Assembly: GCF_030052995.1 (NCBI RefSeq)
Contig: NZ_JASJPW010000001.1
Location: 988,501-1,052,500 of the forward strand
Reading direction: 5' to 3'
Origin: Gemmobacter sp. 24YEA27
GTDB lineage: Bacteria; Pseudomonadota; Alphaproteobacteria; Rhodobacterales; Rhodobacteraceae
Length of the DNA stretch: 64,000 nt
Shown here: piece by piece, positions 17,801 to 26,266 of the stretch
How the letters are laid out: the number at the start of each line of letters is the position of its first letter
How positions within the stretch are numbered: the stretch's first letter is position 1
Position numbers and translations under genes: made by a program
The notes under the pieces: generated by a model
The model's database searches: none
Told to the model about the DNA's origin: nothing
Seen by the model: the letters and a program-made list of their open reading frames with translations, nothing else

Positions 17801-18819
17801 CCCTGGCGCAGACCGAAATTCTTCCTGGCGCGGCGGGGAGGCGCTGGCTGAAATCCAGGGCCGGATCGCTTGCCGCCGGAGACCTCACGCGGCTGGTGGC
17901 GCTGGCCACGGTGGTGCTGGTCTTTGTGGCTTTCGCCCTGACGACACGCGGCTTTTTCACCGGCTGGAACATCCTGAACGTGGTCGAGCAAGCCGCGATC
18001 CCGGGGGTTCTGGCGCTGGCGATGGCGCTGGTGATCCTGACCGGCGGCTCCGATGTGCAGACCGGCGGCATCGACCTGTCTCTGGCGGCGAATATGGGCC
18101 TTTCGGCTGCGGTTTTCGCGGTCGCACTTCGTGCCGGGTGGAGCGAGCCTGCCGCGCTTGCCGTCACGCTGGGCACTGGTACCCTGGTCGGCGTGGTGAA
18201 CGGGCTGGCGGTGGTGCGGCTTGGGATTCTACCGCTGCTGGCCACGCTTGCCATGAGCAATATCGTCGGCGGGCTGGAACTGGTGCTGACGGAAAACACC
18301 GTGATCCCGGCTGCGTCTGCGATCCTGAGCCTGCTTTCGGGCGGAAGTTTTCTTGGTCTTTCCAGCCTGACCTGGGTGCTGATCGTCGTGAGCCTTGTGG
18401 CGGCACTGATCCTCCATGGCAGCCCGCTTGGCCTGCGGCTTTACGCGACCGGCGGCCACCCGGAAGCCGCGCGCGCCGCCGGGGTTCCTGTCGCGCGCCT
18501 GCGGCTGGGCAGTTACGCGGTTGCGGGCTTTACCGCCGCTTTCGCCGCGATCCTCAGCGTTTCGCGGCTTTCGGCCTCTTCGACCGGCACCGGCGAGATG
18601 CTGCTGTCGATCCTTGCCGCGGCACTTTTGGGCACGGTGTTTTCACGACGCGGAGTGCCCACAGTTGCGGGCACCCTGATCGCGGTTCTGTTCATCGGAT
18701 TCCTGTCGAACGGATTCCAGCTGAAAGGCCTGTCGAGCAACTGGGTCTCGGGCGTCCAGGGCGCGCTTATCCTCGCGGTGGTGGCGGCCACGGCCCTGAA
18801 CCGCCGAAAGGGAGCCTGA
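17797..18819 (+). CDS. ABC transporter permease (RbsC type), first
   Basis: Inner-membrane permease of 340 residues, BPD_transp_2 family. Typical segments are AIPGVLALAMALVILTGG (family AxGxxxVxxxGGIDLSVG region), TGGIDLSLAANMGLSA, and LRLYATGGHPEAARAAGVPV, the cytoplasmic loop that docks on the ATPase. Translation is coupled to the ATPase gene by a four-base overlap. A second, different permease follows, so the channel is probably a heterodimer rather than the homodimer seen in RbsC. Confidence 0.9.
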   Translation: MTLAQTEILPGAAGRRWLKSRAGSLAAGDLTRLVALATVVLVFVAFALTTRGFFTGWNILNVVEQAAIPGVLALAMALVILTGGSDVQTGGIDLSLAANMGLSAAVFAVALRAGWSEPAALAVTLGTGTLVGVVNGLAVVRLGILPLLATLAMSNIVGGLELVLTENTVIPAASAILSLLSGGSFLGLSSLTWVLIVVSLVAALILHGSPLGLRLYATGGHPEAARAAGVPVARLRLGSYAVAGFTAAFAAILSVSRLSASSTGTGEMLLSILAAALLGTVFSRRGVPTVAGTLIAVLFIGFLSNGFQLKGLSSNWVSGVQGALILAVVAATALNRRKGA

Positions 18820-18822
18820 ACC

Positions 18823-19806
18823 ATGAGTATCGCGCTGCCCCGCGCCGGGCTGATCGGCGAAAGACTGGCCGGCTCGGCGCTGCTGATCGCCTTTGCCTTC
18901 CTGTTTATGTTCTTCGCGCTCTCCGCCCCTGCCTTCCTGACTGCCGGTAACCTGCGAAATATCCTCGTCAATAACGTGGCCATCCTCGGCATCGTCGCCA
19001 TCGGCATGACATTCGTCGTGAAATCCGGTGGCATCGATCTTTCGACCGGGGTGGCTGTGGACGCGGCAAGCTTTGGCTTTGCCTTTGCGCTTTCAGCCGC
19101 AGTCGCGGCCCCTTTTGCGATCAGTCTCGGCCTGGCGGCTGCTGTGCTGGTCGGCATTGCGAATGTGCTCCTGATCGCGAAGCTGCGGCTGAACCCGTTT
19201 CTTGCAACCCTTGCGCTGTTGTTCATCGGCCAGTCGGCGCAGCGGCTGCTGACCGGCGGCGGCAGCCCGATCTATCTGGGCAACAGGTCTTACGCCGAAA
19301 CTCTGGGGGCGATTGGCCGCTCGGATGTGCTGGGCATTCCGACCCCTGTGATCGTTCTGGTGCTGGTGGCGGCCGGGGCCTGGGTCATCCTGCATCGCGG
19401 GCGGCTGGGGCGTGAGATCTCTGCCATCGGGGCCGCACCCGATGCCGCGCATTATTCCGGGATCAGCACGGCTTTCGTACTGGCCCGGGTCTGGCTGATC
19501 GCCGCGCTGCTGAGCGGAATAGCCGGTATCCTCCTGACCGCGACGGTGCGATCCTACATCCCGATATCGGGAAATGGCTATCTGCTCGACGCCATCGGCG
19601 CGGCCTTTATCGGCACCACCTTGCGAAGGGACGGCCGGCCTTCGGTTCATGGCACGCTGATCGGGGTCTTGCTTCTGGGCATGGTCCGTAATGGCCTTTT
19701 GCTGATCGGGTGGAATTTTTACTGGCAACAGGTCGGCATCGGCGCGCTTGTCTTCGCGGTGCTGGCGCTGAGCTATGGCTTGCGGCGAGAGGGGCTGCAC
19801 AGATGA
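18823..19806 (+). CDS. ABC transporter permease (RbsC type), second
   Basis: Second BPD_transp_2 permease, 327 residues, three bases after the first. The GIDL signature occurs as VKSGGIDLSTGVAVDAASFG, and the ATPase-docking loop as REISAIGAAPDAAHYSGIST. About eight to ten hydrophobic segments. Likely forms a heterodimeric channel with the preceding permease. Its TGA overlaps the ATG of a short truncated frame that appears to be the stump of another operon gene. Confidence 0.9.
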   Translation: MSIALPRAGLIGERLAGSALLIAFAFLFMFFALSAPAFLTAGNLRNILVNNVAILGIVAIGMTFVVKSGGIDLSTGVAVDAASFGFAFALSAAVAAPFAISLGLAAAVLVGIANVLLIAKLRLNPFLATLALLFIGQSAQRLLTGGGSPIYLGNRSYAETLGAIGRSDVLGIPTPVIVLVLVAAGAWVILHRGRLGREISAIGAAPDAAHYSGISTAFVLARVWLIAALLSGIAGILLTATVRSYIPISGNGYLLDAIGAAFIGTTLRRDGRPSVHGTLIGVLLLGMVRNGLLLIGWNFYWQQVGIGALVFAVLALSYGLRREGLHR

Positions 19807-19970
19807 AGGCCGAGGTGAAAACCACCCGCGCGCTCGGGGAGGAGGCGCATTATGCCGCGCTGCGGCGCCGCTTTCAGCTGGTTTCTGACTGTATCTCTGA
19901 GGGGGCTGTCGCGCGCGAGAGACCGCGGCCGCATCCTGCCGCATGAGTCTGCCTCCCGGCCCGGCATCAG
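19803..19970 (+). pseudogene. Truncated, frameshifted acyl-CoA dehydrogenase-like (SfnB/DszC-type) gene stump
   Basis: The frame opens in an ATGA overlap with the permease and reads EEAHYAALRRRFQLVSDC then ISEGAVARE. The natural continuation, ARDRGRILPHE, is in the next frame from about 19915. Together these resemble the N-terminus of acyl-CoA dehydrogenase-like monooxygenases (SfnB, DszC). After PHESAS the similarity stops, so only about 55 of an expected ~390 residues remain. LLM and SfnB/DszC-type genes often occur together in sulfur-acquisition loci, which supports the identification. The assignment rests on eye-read motifs. Confidence 0.5.
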
Positions 19971-21334
19971 CCAAATGCGCGACTCTGTAAAGACGCCCAG
20001 CCCATGGCATCAATGTCATAGCTCGCGCCCAGGGCCGAATGCTTTGAGATTACATCTTTGATCCGGGCGGCGGTGCCATATCTGAACCCGACCTTGGCCC
20101 TGATATCGCGGCCGATCACGAGGTGGCGTCGGAACTGCCCTGTCGGCGCCGTCGCCAGAAATGACAGGCGCAGCGTGGTGCCGCTTTCGGGGCGCGGGGG
20201 GGCCACCGGCCAGGGGGCAAGGTCGGGCAGCAGATCGCGGATCCCGCCGAAAATCAGATGATCACTGCCGCATATGTGGGCGGTTGGGACGTGGGAAACC
20301 GGCAGAACCGCGCTCCACACCGCCTGTTCGCCGCCGATATTGCGAGATTGCGGCTGATTTTTGAACAGGGCGGTCGGGGCACGCCGAAAGGTCGCCTTCG
20401 GATCTCAGCTCTGAAACCAGAATGCGGCGAGCCCGCTCCCCCGACCGCAGGTTCTTGTAACTGGCCCGGACGCCGTTGTGGAGCAGGCGCGGCGGGTAAC
20501 TCCCGGTCGCGAAACGCAGCTTCCGCCGATCAGGACCAGGTGACCGACGCCATCAATGATCCGGTGGCGCGCGCATTCCGTCCGCGTGCAGGTGCCGTTG
20601 TCACTGGTGGTGTTTTGCCAACAGACCCCGGCAAGGCGCGTAAGGCGCGGCGACAGCGCAATCTGGCTATGCGGCAGGACAGTCTCGCGAAATGGTGGTG
20701 GGAAAGGCGGCGGACATGAGCCGAACCTTGGCCTGAAGTGCCGGTCCCGCCAGCCGCATCCCGGCGAGCGCGCCTTGACTGACATTTGTGCGGGTAGAGG
20801 CACGGACCCGGGCCTGAATGCTGGGAGTGTGAAGCCTTATCCTCCGGTCCGCGAGCATGAGGCTGCCGGCGGCGAAACAGGTCCCCACGATATAGATGTA
20901 GGGGCGGGCACAGGTCTTACGGTCGGAACAAAGTGCCGTCCCCGCGGATTCCGACGAGAGGTGCGCCCGGACGGTTTGCACGCGGTGCTCAGGCGCCAAG
21001 ACGCGGTCCATCATGATGGTTTTAGATCCCGATCAGCGCATGTCTTTGGTGGCCTCCATACGGCGCTTCAGATGGCCTCCGTCTGCCTCCGCCCGCGTAA
21101 ATCTCCACGAAAAATGCAATCGCGGGCGGCGCCTTCAGGCTGTGTGATGCAGCGCCCGGGCGCGATAATCTGATCGCTGCGACCAGCGCAGCGATCAACC
21201 CGATCCCGCGCGGCGATGTCCCGGACAGGTAACGCGCAGAAATCGCCAGTCATCCGCTGCCCGCAATCATGCATGAGATCATCGTGATCGCTGATATGCC
21301 GGCGCCTGGCAAGATCGGCCGCGACTGCGCCCGG
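19971..21334. other. 1.36-kb degenerate region without a recognised gene
   Basis: No intact gene is recognised. On the minus strand, a stretch at about 19980-20320 has protein-like composition (HLIFGGIRDLLPDLAPW, RYGTAARIKDVISKHSALG) but no family I can name. Plus-strand frames are Arg/Pro-rich shadows. The region separates the interrupted ABC operon from the glycosyltransferase gene and probably holds decayed remnants left by the deletion that truncated the acyl-CoA dehydrogenase-like gene. Confidence 0.45.
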
Positions 21335-22429
21335 TCAACCGGTGATCAGCGCGAAGAGATGCGCCGGCGCATGGGCTGCCTGCATCCGCGCCAGCGCCTC
21401 TTCGCCCTCGGCCAGCCGGTTCAGCGCCCTGAGGCACATCAGATATTCGAAATCCATCCAGAAGGCGTAGATGTCGAACCAGAGAAACAGCCGCGTCCGT
21501 GCCGGCAGCGGGATCTTCAGCCCTTCGCGCGCGAGGATCAGCGCCATCTCCGGGCGCGCTTCGGCCCGCAGCAGCTGCACCAGATGGAACAGGCATTCGG
21601 CGCGGTCGGAACAGACTTCATGCCCCTTCATAAAGGCCTGGATCGCGCCTTCTGTATCGCCCGTCTTGCGCAGTTCGATTCCGAGCCCCATCCAGGACAG
21701 GTAAAGTTCATCCTTCCAGCCGCCGAGGTCGATGCGGCGGCGATACCAGTGGATCGCCTCATGCGAGGCGCCGGCATCGCGCCAGGAATTGGCACAATAA
21801 AACGCGTAGCGTGGCAGCAGGTCGCGGTCGGCGTCAGGCAGCGTCGCCACCGCTTTCGCCAGCATCGCGGCATCGCGCAGGAAGGTGACCGGATCGCGCG
21901 AGCGCGCCCCCGCTGACCGGCTGATCACCGCGTAATCGCCTGGCAGATGCACGACCTTTTCCGGCCCGCTGATGGGCGCACGGTCAGGCGCGCCCTGGAA
22001 ATACAGCCCCTCATGCACCACGCCGCGCCAGCGGTAACGGCCATCATTGCGCAAGATCAGCTTGGTCGGATAGGTGATCGCCCCGCGCTTCATGTTCAGC
22101 GTCAGCGAGTCACAATCCTGCGGCATCCCGGGCAGGGTTCCTTCAAACCCGTCATCGGCGTCGAAAATCAACGCGAATTCGGCGCGGCCCTCGGCATCCT
22201 TCAGCGCATATTGCCGGTTGGCGCCGAAATTCTCCCAGTCGCGGAAGGCCAGCAGCCCGGGAATGCCGCGCGTCTCGAAGAAATCGCGGATGATCTGCGG
22301 CGTTGCATCGCGTGAGCCGGTATCATGGATCACCCAGGTCGAGATTTCGATATGGTCGAGGATATTTGCCAGCGTTTCCGCAATGATCGACGCCTCGTCG
22401 CGCACGATCATATTGAGACAGAGATCCAT
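21335..22429 (-). CDS. Glycosyltransferase family 2-like protein with TPR-like C-terminus
   Basis: Cytoplasmic protein of 364 residues. The N-terminal GT-A domain starts LCLNMIVRDEASIIAETLAN and contains the metal-binding LIFDADDGFEG (a DxD-type motif) and RYRWRGVVHEGLYF. From about residue 190, helical repeats with aromatic and Ala-rich periodicity (YAFYCANSWRDAGASHEAIH, ELRKTGDTEGAIQAF) look like TPRs. GGGGTGAGG just before MDLCLN favours this start over an in-frame ATG 12 bp upstream. Such GT2-TPR proteins often act in surface glycan or protein glycosylation; acceptor unknown. Leftward and not clearly in an operon. Confidence 0.85.
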   Translation of the reverse strand: MDLCLNMIVRDEASIIAETLANILDHIEISTWVIHDTGSRDATPQIIRDFFETRGIPGLLAFRDWENFGANRQYALKDAEGRAEFALIFDADDGFEGTLPGMPQDCDSLTLNMKRGAITYPTKLILRNDGRYRWRGVVHEGLYFQGAPDRAPISGPEKVVHLPGDYAVISRSAGARSRDPVTFLRDAAMLAKAVATLPDADRDLLPRYAFYCANSWRDAGASHEAIHWYRRRIDLGGWKDELYLSWMGLGIELRKTGDTEGAIQAFMKGHEVCSDRAECLFHLVQLLRAEARPEMALILAREGLKIPLPARTRLFLWFDIYAFWMDFEYLMCLRALNRLAEGEEALARMQAAHAPAHLFALITG

Positions 22430-22489
22430 CCTCACCCCCATAACACCTGCGCTTTCTATAGCGCGGAACGGCTGCGGGGCGAAGGGGGC

Positions 22490-22765
22490 TCAGGTGGTGC
22501 GAGCCTTATGGGCGGTGATCTCGGTGCGGATGCGGGCGCGCTTGTACGCGTCGAAAATCGCCATGGCCCAGACGAAGAACCCGCCGGCATAGCGGCCAAC
22601 AAAGGAAATTTCCGGCCCGGCGGTGATCAGGGTGAAACCGCCCAGCAGGAAGATGAAGAACAGGAATATCAGCCCGCGCAGCGGCTCGCCGTTCCAGACC
22701 TGGCCGGAGCCCGGGAGCACAATGGCAGACCCCAGCACGAGATAGGGGTTCGGGGGCGTTTTCAT
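22490..22765 (-). CDS. Small membrane protein of the APC-permease cluster (91 aa)
   Basis: A 91-residue protein with a short N-terminal hydrophobic segment (LVLGSAIVLPGSGQVWNG), a second strongly hydrophobic segment (GLIFLFFIFLLGGFTL) and a third (AGGFFVWAMAIFDAY), then a basic tail. The GSGQVWNGEP stretch recalls small TM2-like proteins. Its ATG overlaps the stop of the 187-residue gene, so it is the last member of the leftward permease operon. Function unknown. Confidence 0.75.
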   Translation of the reverse strand: MKTPPNPYLVLGSAIVLPGSGQVWNGEPLRGLIFLFFIFLLGGFTLITAGPEISFVGRYAGGFFVWAMAIFDAYKRARIRTEITAHKARTT

Positions 22766-23325
22766 GCGGATTTCCTTGCGTCTTTGTCAGCGGCCCCGGC
22801 GAAGATATCGGCGCGCAGATCGGCCAGCGCCCCGAGAAGGGGCGCGAGGGTTTCTGGCTCCAGCGCATCGCGGCCCATCTCGGCCTCGCGGAAAATCAGA
22901 TAGCGGCCGCGTTCGGCCTCATCAGCGAAAAAGGTCAGGCGCAGCCCCTCGGGGGCGATGATCAGCTCTTTGATGCGGGGGTTTTGCAGCAGATGCTGAT
23001 GGCGTTGAAGCAGGGCGGCCTCGGCGGGAGAAAGCGGGCTCTCGCTGCGCAGGCAGGCGTCAAAGGGAAAATCCTGCGGCAGGATGGTCTGATGCGGCAG
23101 GGTGTCAAAGGTCGAGAAAGGCTCGATCCCGCGCGGGCGCACCATGAGGTCGATGCGCTGCGAGACCGGCAGCGCGCCGGGCTGCGTGACCAGAAGCCAG
23201 AGCACCGGCAGTTTCCGCCAGGTCAGCGTGTCGGGGATCAGTTGCAGATCGGTCAGCTGGCCGCCGATCTGGCCCGAGATGCGGGCGAAACCCGTGGGCA
23301 TCACCGCGCGTCTGAGGCCGGTCAT
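22762..23325 (-). CDS. Hypothetical protein of the APC-permease cluster (187 aa)
   Basis: Predicted soluble protein of 187 residues with no recognised domain and no signal peptide; it contains a PRGIEPFSTFDTLPHQTILP stretch and an acidic, Leu-rich C-terminal half. It lies 11 bp after a 37-codon membrane peptide gene and overlaps the next gene by four bases, which firmly ties it to the permease operon. It could be a regulatory or assembly factor, but this rests on position only. Confidence 0.7.
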   Translation of the reverse strand: MTGLRRAVMPTGFARISGQIGGQLTDLQLIPDTLTWRKLPVLWLLVTQPGALPVSQRIDLMVRPRGIEPFSTFDTLPHQTILPQDFPFDACLRSESPLSPAEAALLQRHQHLLQNPRIKELIIAPEGLRLTFFADEAERGRYLIFREAEMGRDALEPETLAPLLGALADLRADIFAGAADKDARKSA

Positions 23326-23336
23326 ATGCGGAGCGA

Positions 23337-23450
23337 TCAGGTCGAAATATCCTTCGCGCGCGGTGCGGCGGGCGCGGGTCGCGCGCGAAAGACGGAGGGC
23401 CAGAATGACCAGCCCCCGCCGAGAATAAGGGCGAGAATGCCCGCTTCCAT
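23337..23450 (-). CDS. Putative 37-aa single-span membrane peptide
   Basis: Short frame starting one base after the permease stop, encoding MEAGILALILGGGWSFWPSV then a basic, Pro/Ala-rich tail. One membrane span near the N-terminus is plausible. It fills the only gap between permease and downstream gene and keeps the operon spacing tight, which supports it being translated. No family known; proteomics or conservation would decide. Confidence 0.5.
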   Translation of the reverse strand: MEAGILALILGGGWSFWPSVFRARPAPAAPRAKDIST

Positions 23451-23451
23451 T

Positions 23452-24846
23452 TCAGTAACCACGCGGTTTCGGCCAGGGCATGGTGAACTGCGCGCCCCGG
23501 TTGACGAAGCGGTAGCGCCAGAAGTGGAACCACAGCGAGACGACGATATAGAAGGCAATCATCGCCACAAGCTGGGTGCCATAACCGAGGAACACCGCGA
23601 AGAAGGTGGTGCCACACAGCGCAAGCAGCACGAAAGCCGGCACCGGATGGAACGGATGCTCATAGCCGCGCTTGATCGAATCGAGCGGCCATTTGCGGCG
23701 GAACAGGATGATGTTCAGCGGCATGAAAGTATAGCCGAGCAATCCTGAAAGGATCGAGAAGGTGATCACCTGATCGATCGGTGCACCAAGGGCGAAGATC
23801 AGCGCGATCGGCACCAGGAAGATGATCGCGCGATACGGGGTGCGATAGCGCGGATGCACCGCCCCGAACCAGCCGGGCAGATAGCGGTCGCGCCCCATCG
23901 CGAACCAGGCGCGGCTCGCGTCATTGATACAGCCATTGGCCGAGGCCAGCGTCGCGAACAGCGTGCCGATGCCCAACAGCACCATCAGGAAGGTCGATCC
24001 CGACAGCCGCGCGGCGTCAAACAGCGGCACCCCGGCCTGGCCAAGATACTCCCAGGGCATCAGGCCGGAGCAGACATACCAGGTCAGCGTGGCCGCAATC
24101 GCCAGGGTCATCACCCCGGCAAGCGTGCCGAAGGGCAGCGACCGCGCCGGTGAACGCACTTCTTCAGCGGCCTGGGTGGTGCCCTCGATCCCGAGGTAAT
24201 ACCAAAGCCCGAAATGCATCGCCGCCAGGATGCCAAGCCAGCCATAGGGCAGGGAGGCGGGGCCGCTCATCAGTTCCGCATGTTGCAACGGGCTGGTGGT
24301 GAAGATGCCCGAAGTCGCGAGGAACAGGATGATCACTGCCGAGAAGGCGATGGCGGTGATGACAAGGTTGAAGGTCAGCGTTGCCAGCACGCCGCGATAG
24401 TTCAGCCAGGCGAGGAACATGATCGCCAGGATGATGAACGGCCGCTGATCCAGCACGCCGGAATGGCCTGACATCGTGGCCACCGTATCGACGAGGAAGC
24501 CCACCGTGATCGCATTCGCCGCCTCAAGCATCGTATAGGCGAAGACGAGATAAAGGCCCACATTGAAGGCCATCAGCGGGCCGACGATATGCTTGGCCTG
24601 GGTATATTGGCCGCCGGCAGCCGCGACCGTCGAGGTGACCTCGGAATCGATCATCGCAACGCAGCTGTAGAGAATGCCTGCGAACCAGCAGGCGATCAGC
24701 GCCGCATAGGCACCGCCCTTTCCGACCGCGAAATTCCAGCCCATATATTCGCCCACCAGCACGATGCCGACCCCGAGCGCCCAGACATGGGCGGGGCCAA
24801 GAACGCGGGCAAGGCCGACATGTTCGGTTTGTTGTTCCTGTGCCAT
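23452..24846 (-). CDS. APC family permease (amino acid/amine transporter)
   Basis: Transporter of 464 residues in the amino acid-polyamine-organocation superfamily with about twelve hydrophobic segments, closest in feel to ethanolamine/amino-acid permeases. The first helix contains the unwound substrate-binding region GVGIVLVGEYMGWN; YLGIEGTTQAAEEVRSPAR is the conserved helix 6 to loop 6-7 region, and FATLASANGCINDASRAWFAMGRD is helix 8 (read as two parts, LASANGCIND and ASRAWFAMGRD). It is embedded in a leftward operon with three small membrane protein genes before it and three genes after it, unusual for an APC carrier. Substrate unknown. Confidence 0.88.
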   Translation of the reverse strand: MAQEQQTEHVGLARVLGPAHVWALGVGIVLVGEYMGWNFAVGKGGAYAALIACWFAGILYSCVAMIDSEVTSTVAAAGGQYTQAKHIVGPLMAFNVGLYLVFAYTMLEAANAITVGFLVDTVATMSGHSGVLDQRPFIILAIMFLAWLNYRGVLATLTFNLVITAIAFSAVIILFLATSGIFTTSPLQHAELMSGPASLPYGWLGILAAMHFGLWYYLGIEGTTQAAEEVRSPARSLPFGTLAGVMTLAIAATLTWYVCSGLMPWEYLGQAGVPLFDAARLSGSTFLMVLLGIGTLFATLASANGCINDASRAWFAMGRDRYLPGWFGAVHPRYRTPYRAIIFLVPIALIFALGAPIDQVITFSILSGLLGYTFMPLNIILFRRKWPLDSIKRGYEHPFHPVPAFVLLALCGTTFFAVFLGYGTQLVAMIAFYIVVSLWFHFWRYRFVNRGAQFTMPWPKPRGY

Positions 24847-24850
24847 TCCC

Positions 24851-25024
24851 TCACCCCCGATGATGCTGTTCTTCGGTGAGCGCTTCCAGCTCGCCTTCGC
24901 GCGACGAGGTCAGAAACTCTTCACTGTATTGGCTGTCGGTCTTGATCCAGTCGATCACGATGAACACGCCAAACAGCGCCGATGCGGCCCAGGCCGCATA
25001 TTCAAGATAGTTCCAGAGATCCAT
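24851..25024 (-). CDS. 57-aa single-span membrane protein preceding the APC permease
   Basis: Small protein MDLWNYLEYAAWAASALFGV..., one membrane span (about residues 9-26), then a charged tail rich in Glu (EGELEALTEEQ). It ends four bases before the permease ATG and begins nine bases after the 125-residue membrane protein gene. Strong coding character and tight spacing make it a credible gene; it may be an accessory subunit of the permease, but no homologue is recognised. Confidence 0.7.
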   Translation of the reverse strand: MDLWNYLEYAAWAASALFGVFIVIDWIKTDSQYSEEFLTSSREGELEALTEEQHHRG

Positions 25025-25033
25025 GTGCTGCCC

Positions 25034-25411
25034 TTACTCGCCGAATTTTTCAGCGATAACATCGCAGTATTCTTTTTCAGAAAACCGCAGCAGAATTGCG
25101 TAATAGCCCACGATGACCACGATCATCACGATCAGCGACGAGATCGAGAAGGAATAGTCGAAGCGCGCGGTGATCAGCTCGGCGGCGGCGGCCGGGTCGC
25201 TGAAGCCAAGCTTCTCCCATTGGCCGACCATGGCCGGGTTCTGGCCAAGTGCTTCCCAGGTGGGGTTCTCGACGGTGACGGGTTCCTTTGAAGAGCCGGC
25301 CATGCCCATCCACAAGGGGATGTAGAGCGCGCCGATGGCCATGATCAGAAGGACGATCACGTCAATGATCTGGCCGATCTTGCTTTGCACGGGGGCGGTA
25401 TATTTAGCCAT
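25034..25411 (-). CDS. Small membrane protein of the APC-permease cluster (125 aa)
   Basis: Protein of 125 residues starting MAKYTAPVQSKIGQIID with two membrane spans, one near residues 17-37 (VIVLLIMAIGALYIPLW) and one near 92-112 (SSLIVMIVVIVGYYAILL), separated by a polar segment of ~50 residues with an EPVTVENPTWEALGQNP stretch. The start lies inside the end of the preceding gene (eight-base overlap); 43 upstream in-frame codons are its shadow. No domain recognised. Likely a partner of the permease two genes downstream. Confidence 0.75.
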   Translation of the reverse strand: MAKYTAPVQSKIGQIIDVIVLLIMAIGALYIPLWMGMAGSSKEPVTVENPTWEALGQNPAMVGQWEKLGFSDPAAAAELITARFDYSFSISSLIVMIVVIVGYYAILLRFSEKEYCDVIAEKFGE

Positions 25412-25706
25412 GTTTCCGCCTCCGCTTCGCGTCGCGGGCTTCATCAAGGAACTGGATATCCAGCCCATACATGAAGTCGCGGTCTTCGCGGTAATGGCGC
25501 AGCATCGCGAGAATTGCTGCGGTGTTGAACAGGAGCACAACGGCGCCGCCGGTCAGCAGCACCGCGCGCGTCGTGCCCGAAGGCGCGAGCGACCAGGTGC
25601 CGATGGCGACAAAGATGATCGCAAACCACAAGCCCAGAACGAAGGCCCATGCCACGGCGACATCGCGCCGGTGCATGGTCTCGATCCGTTTCGTCAGATC
25701 TGACAC
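25404..25706 (-). CDS. Small membrane protein of the APC-permease cluster (100 aa)
   Basis: First gene of the leftward permease operon. GTG start at 25706 (VSDLTKRIETMHRRD) with GGGAGGGA eight bases upstream. Two membrane spans (VAWAFVLGLWFAIIFVAIG and AVLLTGGAVVLLFNTAAIL) and a basic C-terminus (DAKRRRKHG). No known domain. The following gene starts within its last codons, indicating coupled expression. Confidence 0.75.
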   Translation of the reverse strand: MSDLTKRIETMHRRDVAVAWAFVLGLWFAIIFVAIGTWSLAPSGTTRAVLLTGGAVVLLFNTAAILAMLRHYREDRDFMYGLDIQFLDEARDAKRRRKHG

Positions 25707-26266
25707 TTTGCATCCCTCCCTGAGGCCCTGATGATGGATATTTCCGCGCCGGGCCCTGGCGTTTGTTTTCTGTGTTTGAAAACTTTTTCCCCACAGTGAG
25801 CGCGTGCTGCGACATTCTGTCAAGTTTCTTGTGCAGGAAATTCAGGCTTTCTGCGCAGAAAACGGGCAGAATAAAAACGCTGAAATTTACGTCCGGGACG
25901 GCAGGATATTCCCGGGGATGGGCGTGATATTCTTGAATTTCCCTTTTGTTTCCGTTCTGTATTCCTTCGCCGCATCGCGGCATGCCGGTGCCCGCAAAAC
26001 TCAGTCTCCTGCGCAGTGCGACCTGGGGCTTGTGACCGAAGATGAGTGCCCCGGTGCTGCGATCTGGCCCCCGATCTGGCGCATGGCCAGAGTCCGGGCC
26101 CGGCTCGTTCCCGATCTCGCTCGTTCTGGCAGGCAGAGAGGTGGGATGGCCCCGTCGTCGGGTCTGCAGCGCGCGCCCTTGTTTCCTTTGGTGCGCGGGT
26201 CGCAGCCGCGCAATGGGTCGATCAGACCGTCGGGCGTCGCACAGGCGCCGGATTGGGAGTGCCTGC
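25707..26266. other. Intergenic region between permease operon and diguanylate cyclase gene
   Basis: About 560 bp with no recognised gene. The right-hand part is the downstream flank of the leftward cyclase gene. The left part (25760-25900) is comparatively AT-rich and probably carries the promoter of the permease operon. No convincing hairpin terminator was found. Confidence 0.4.
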
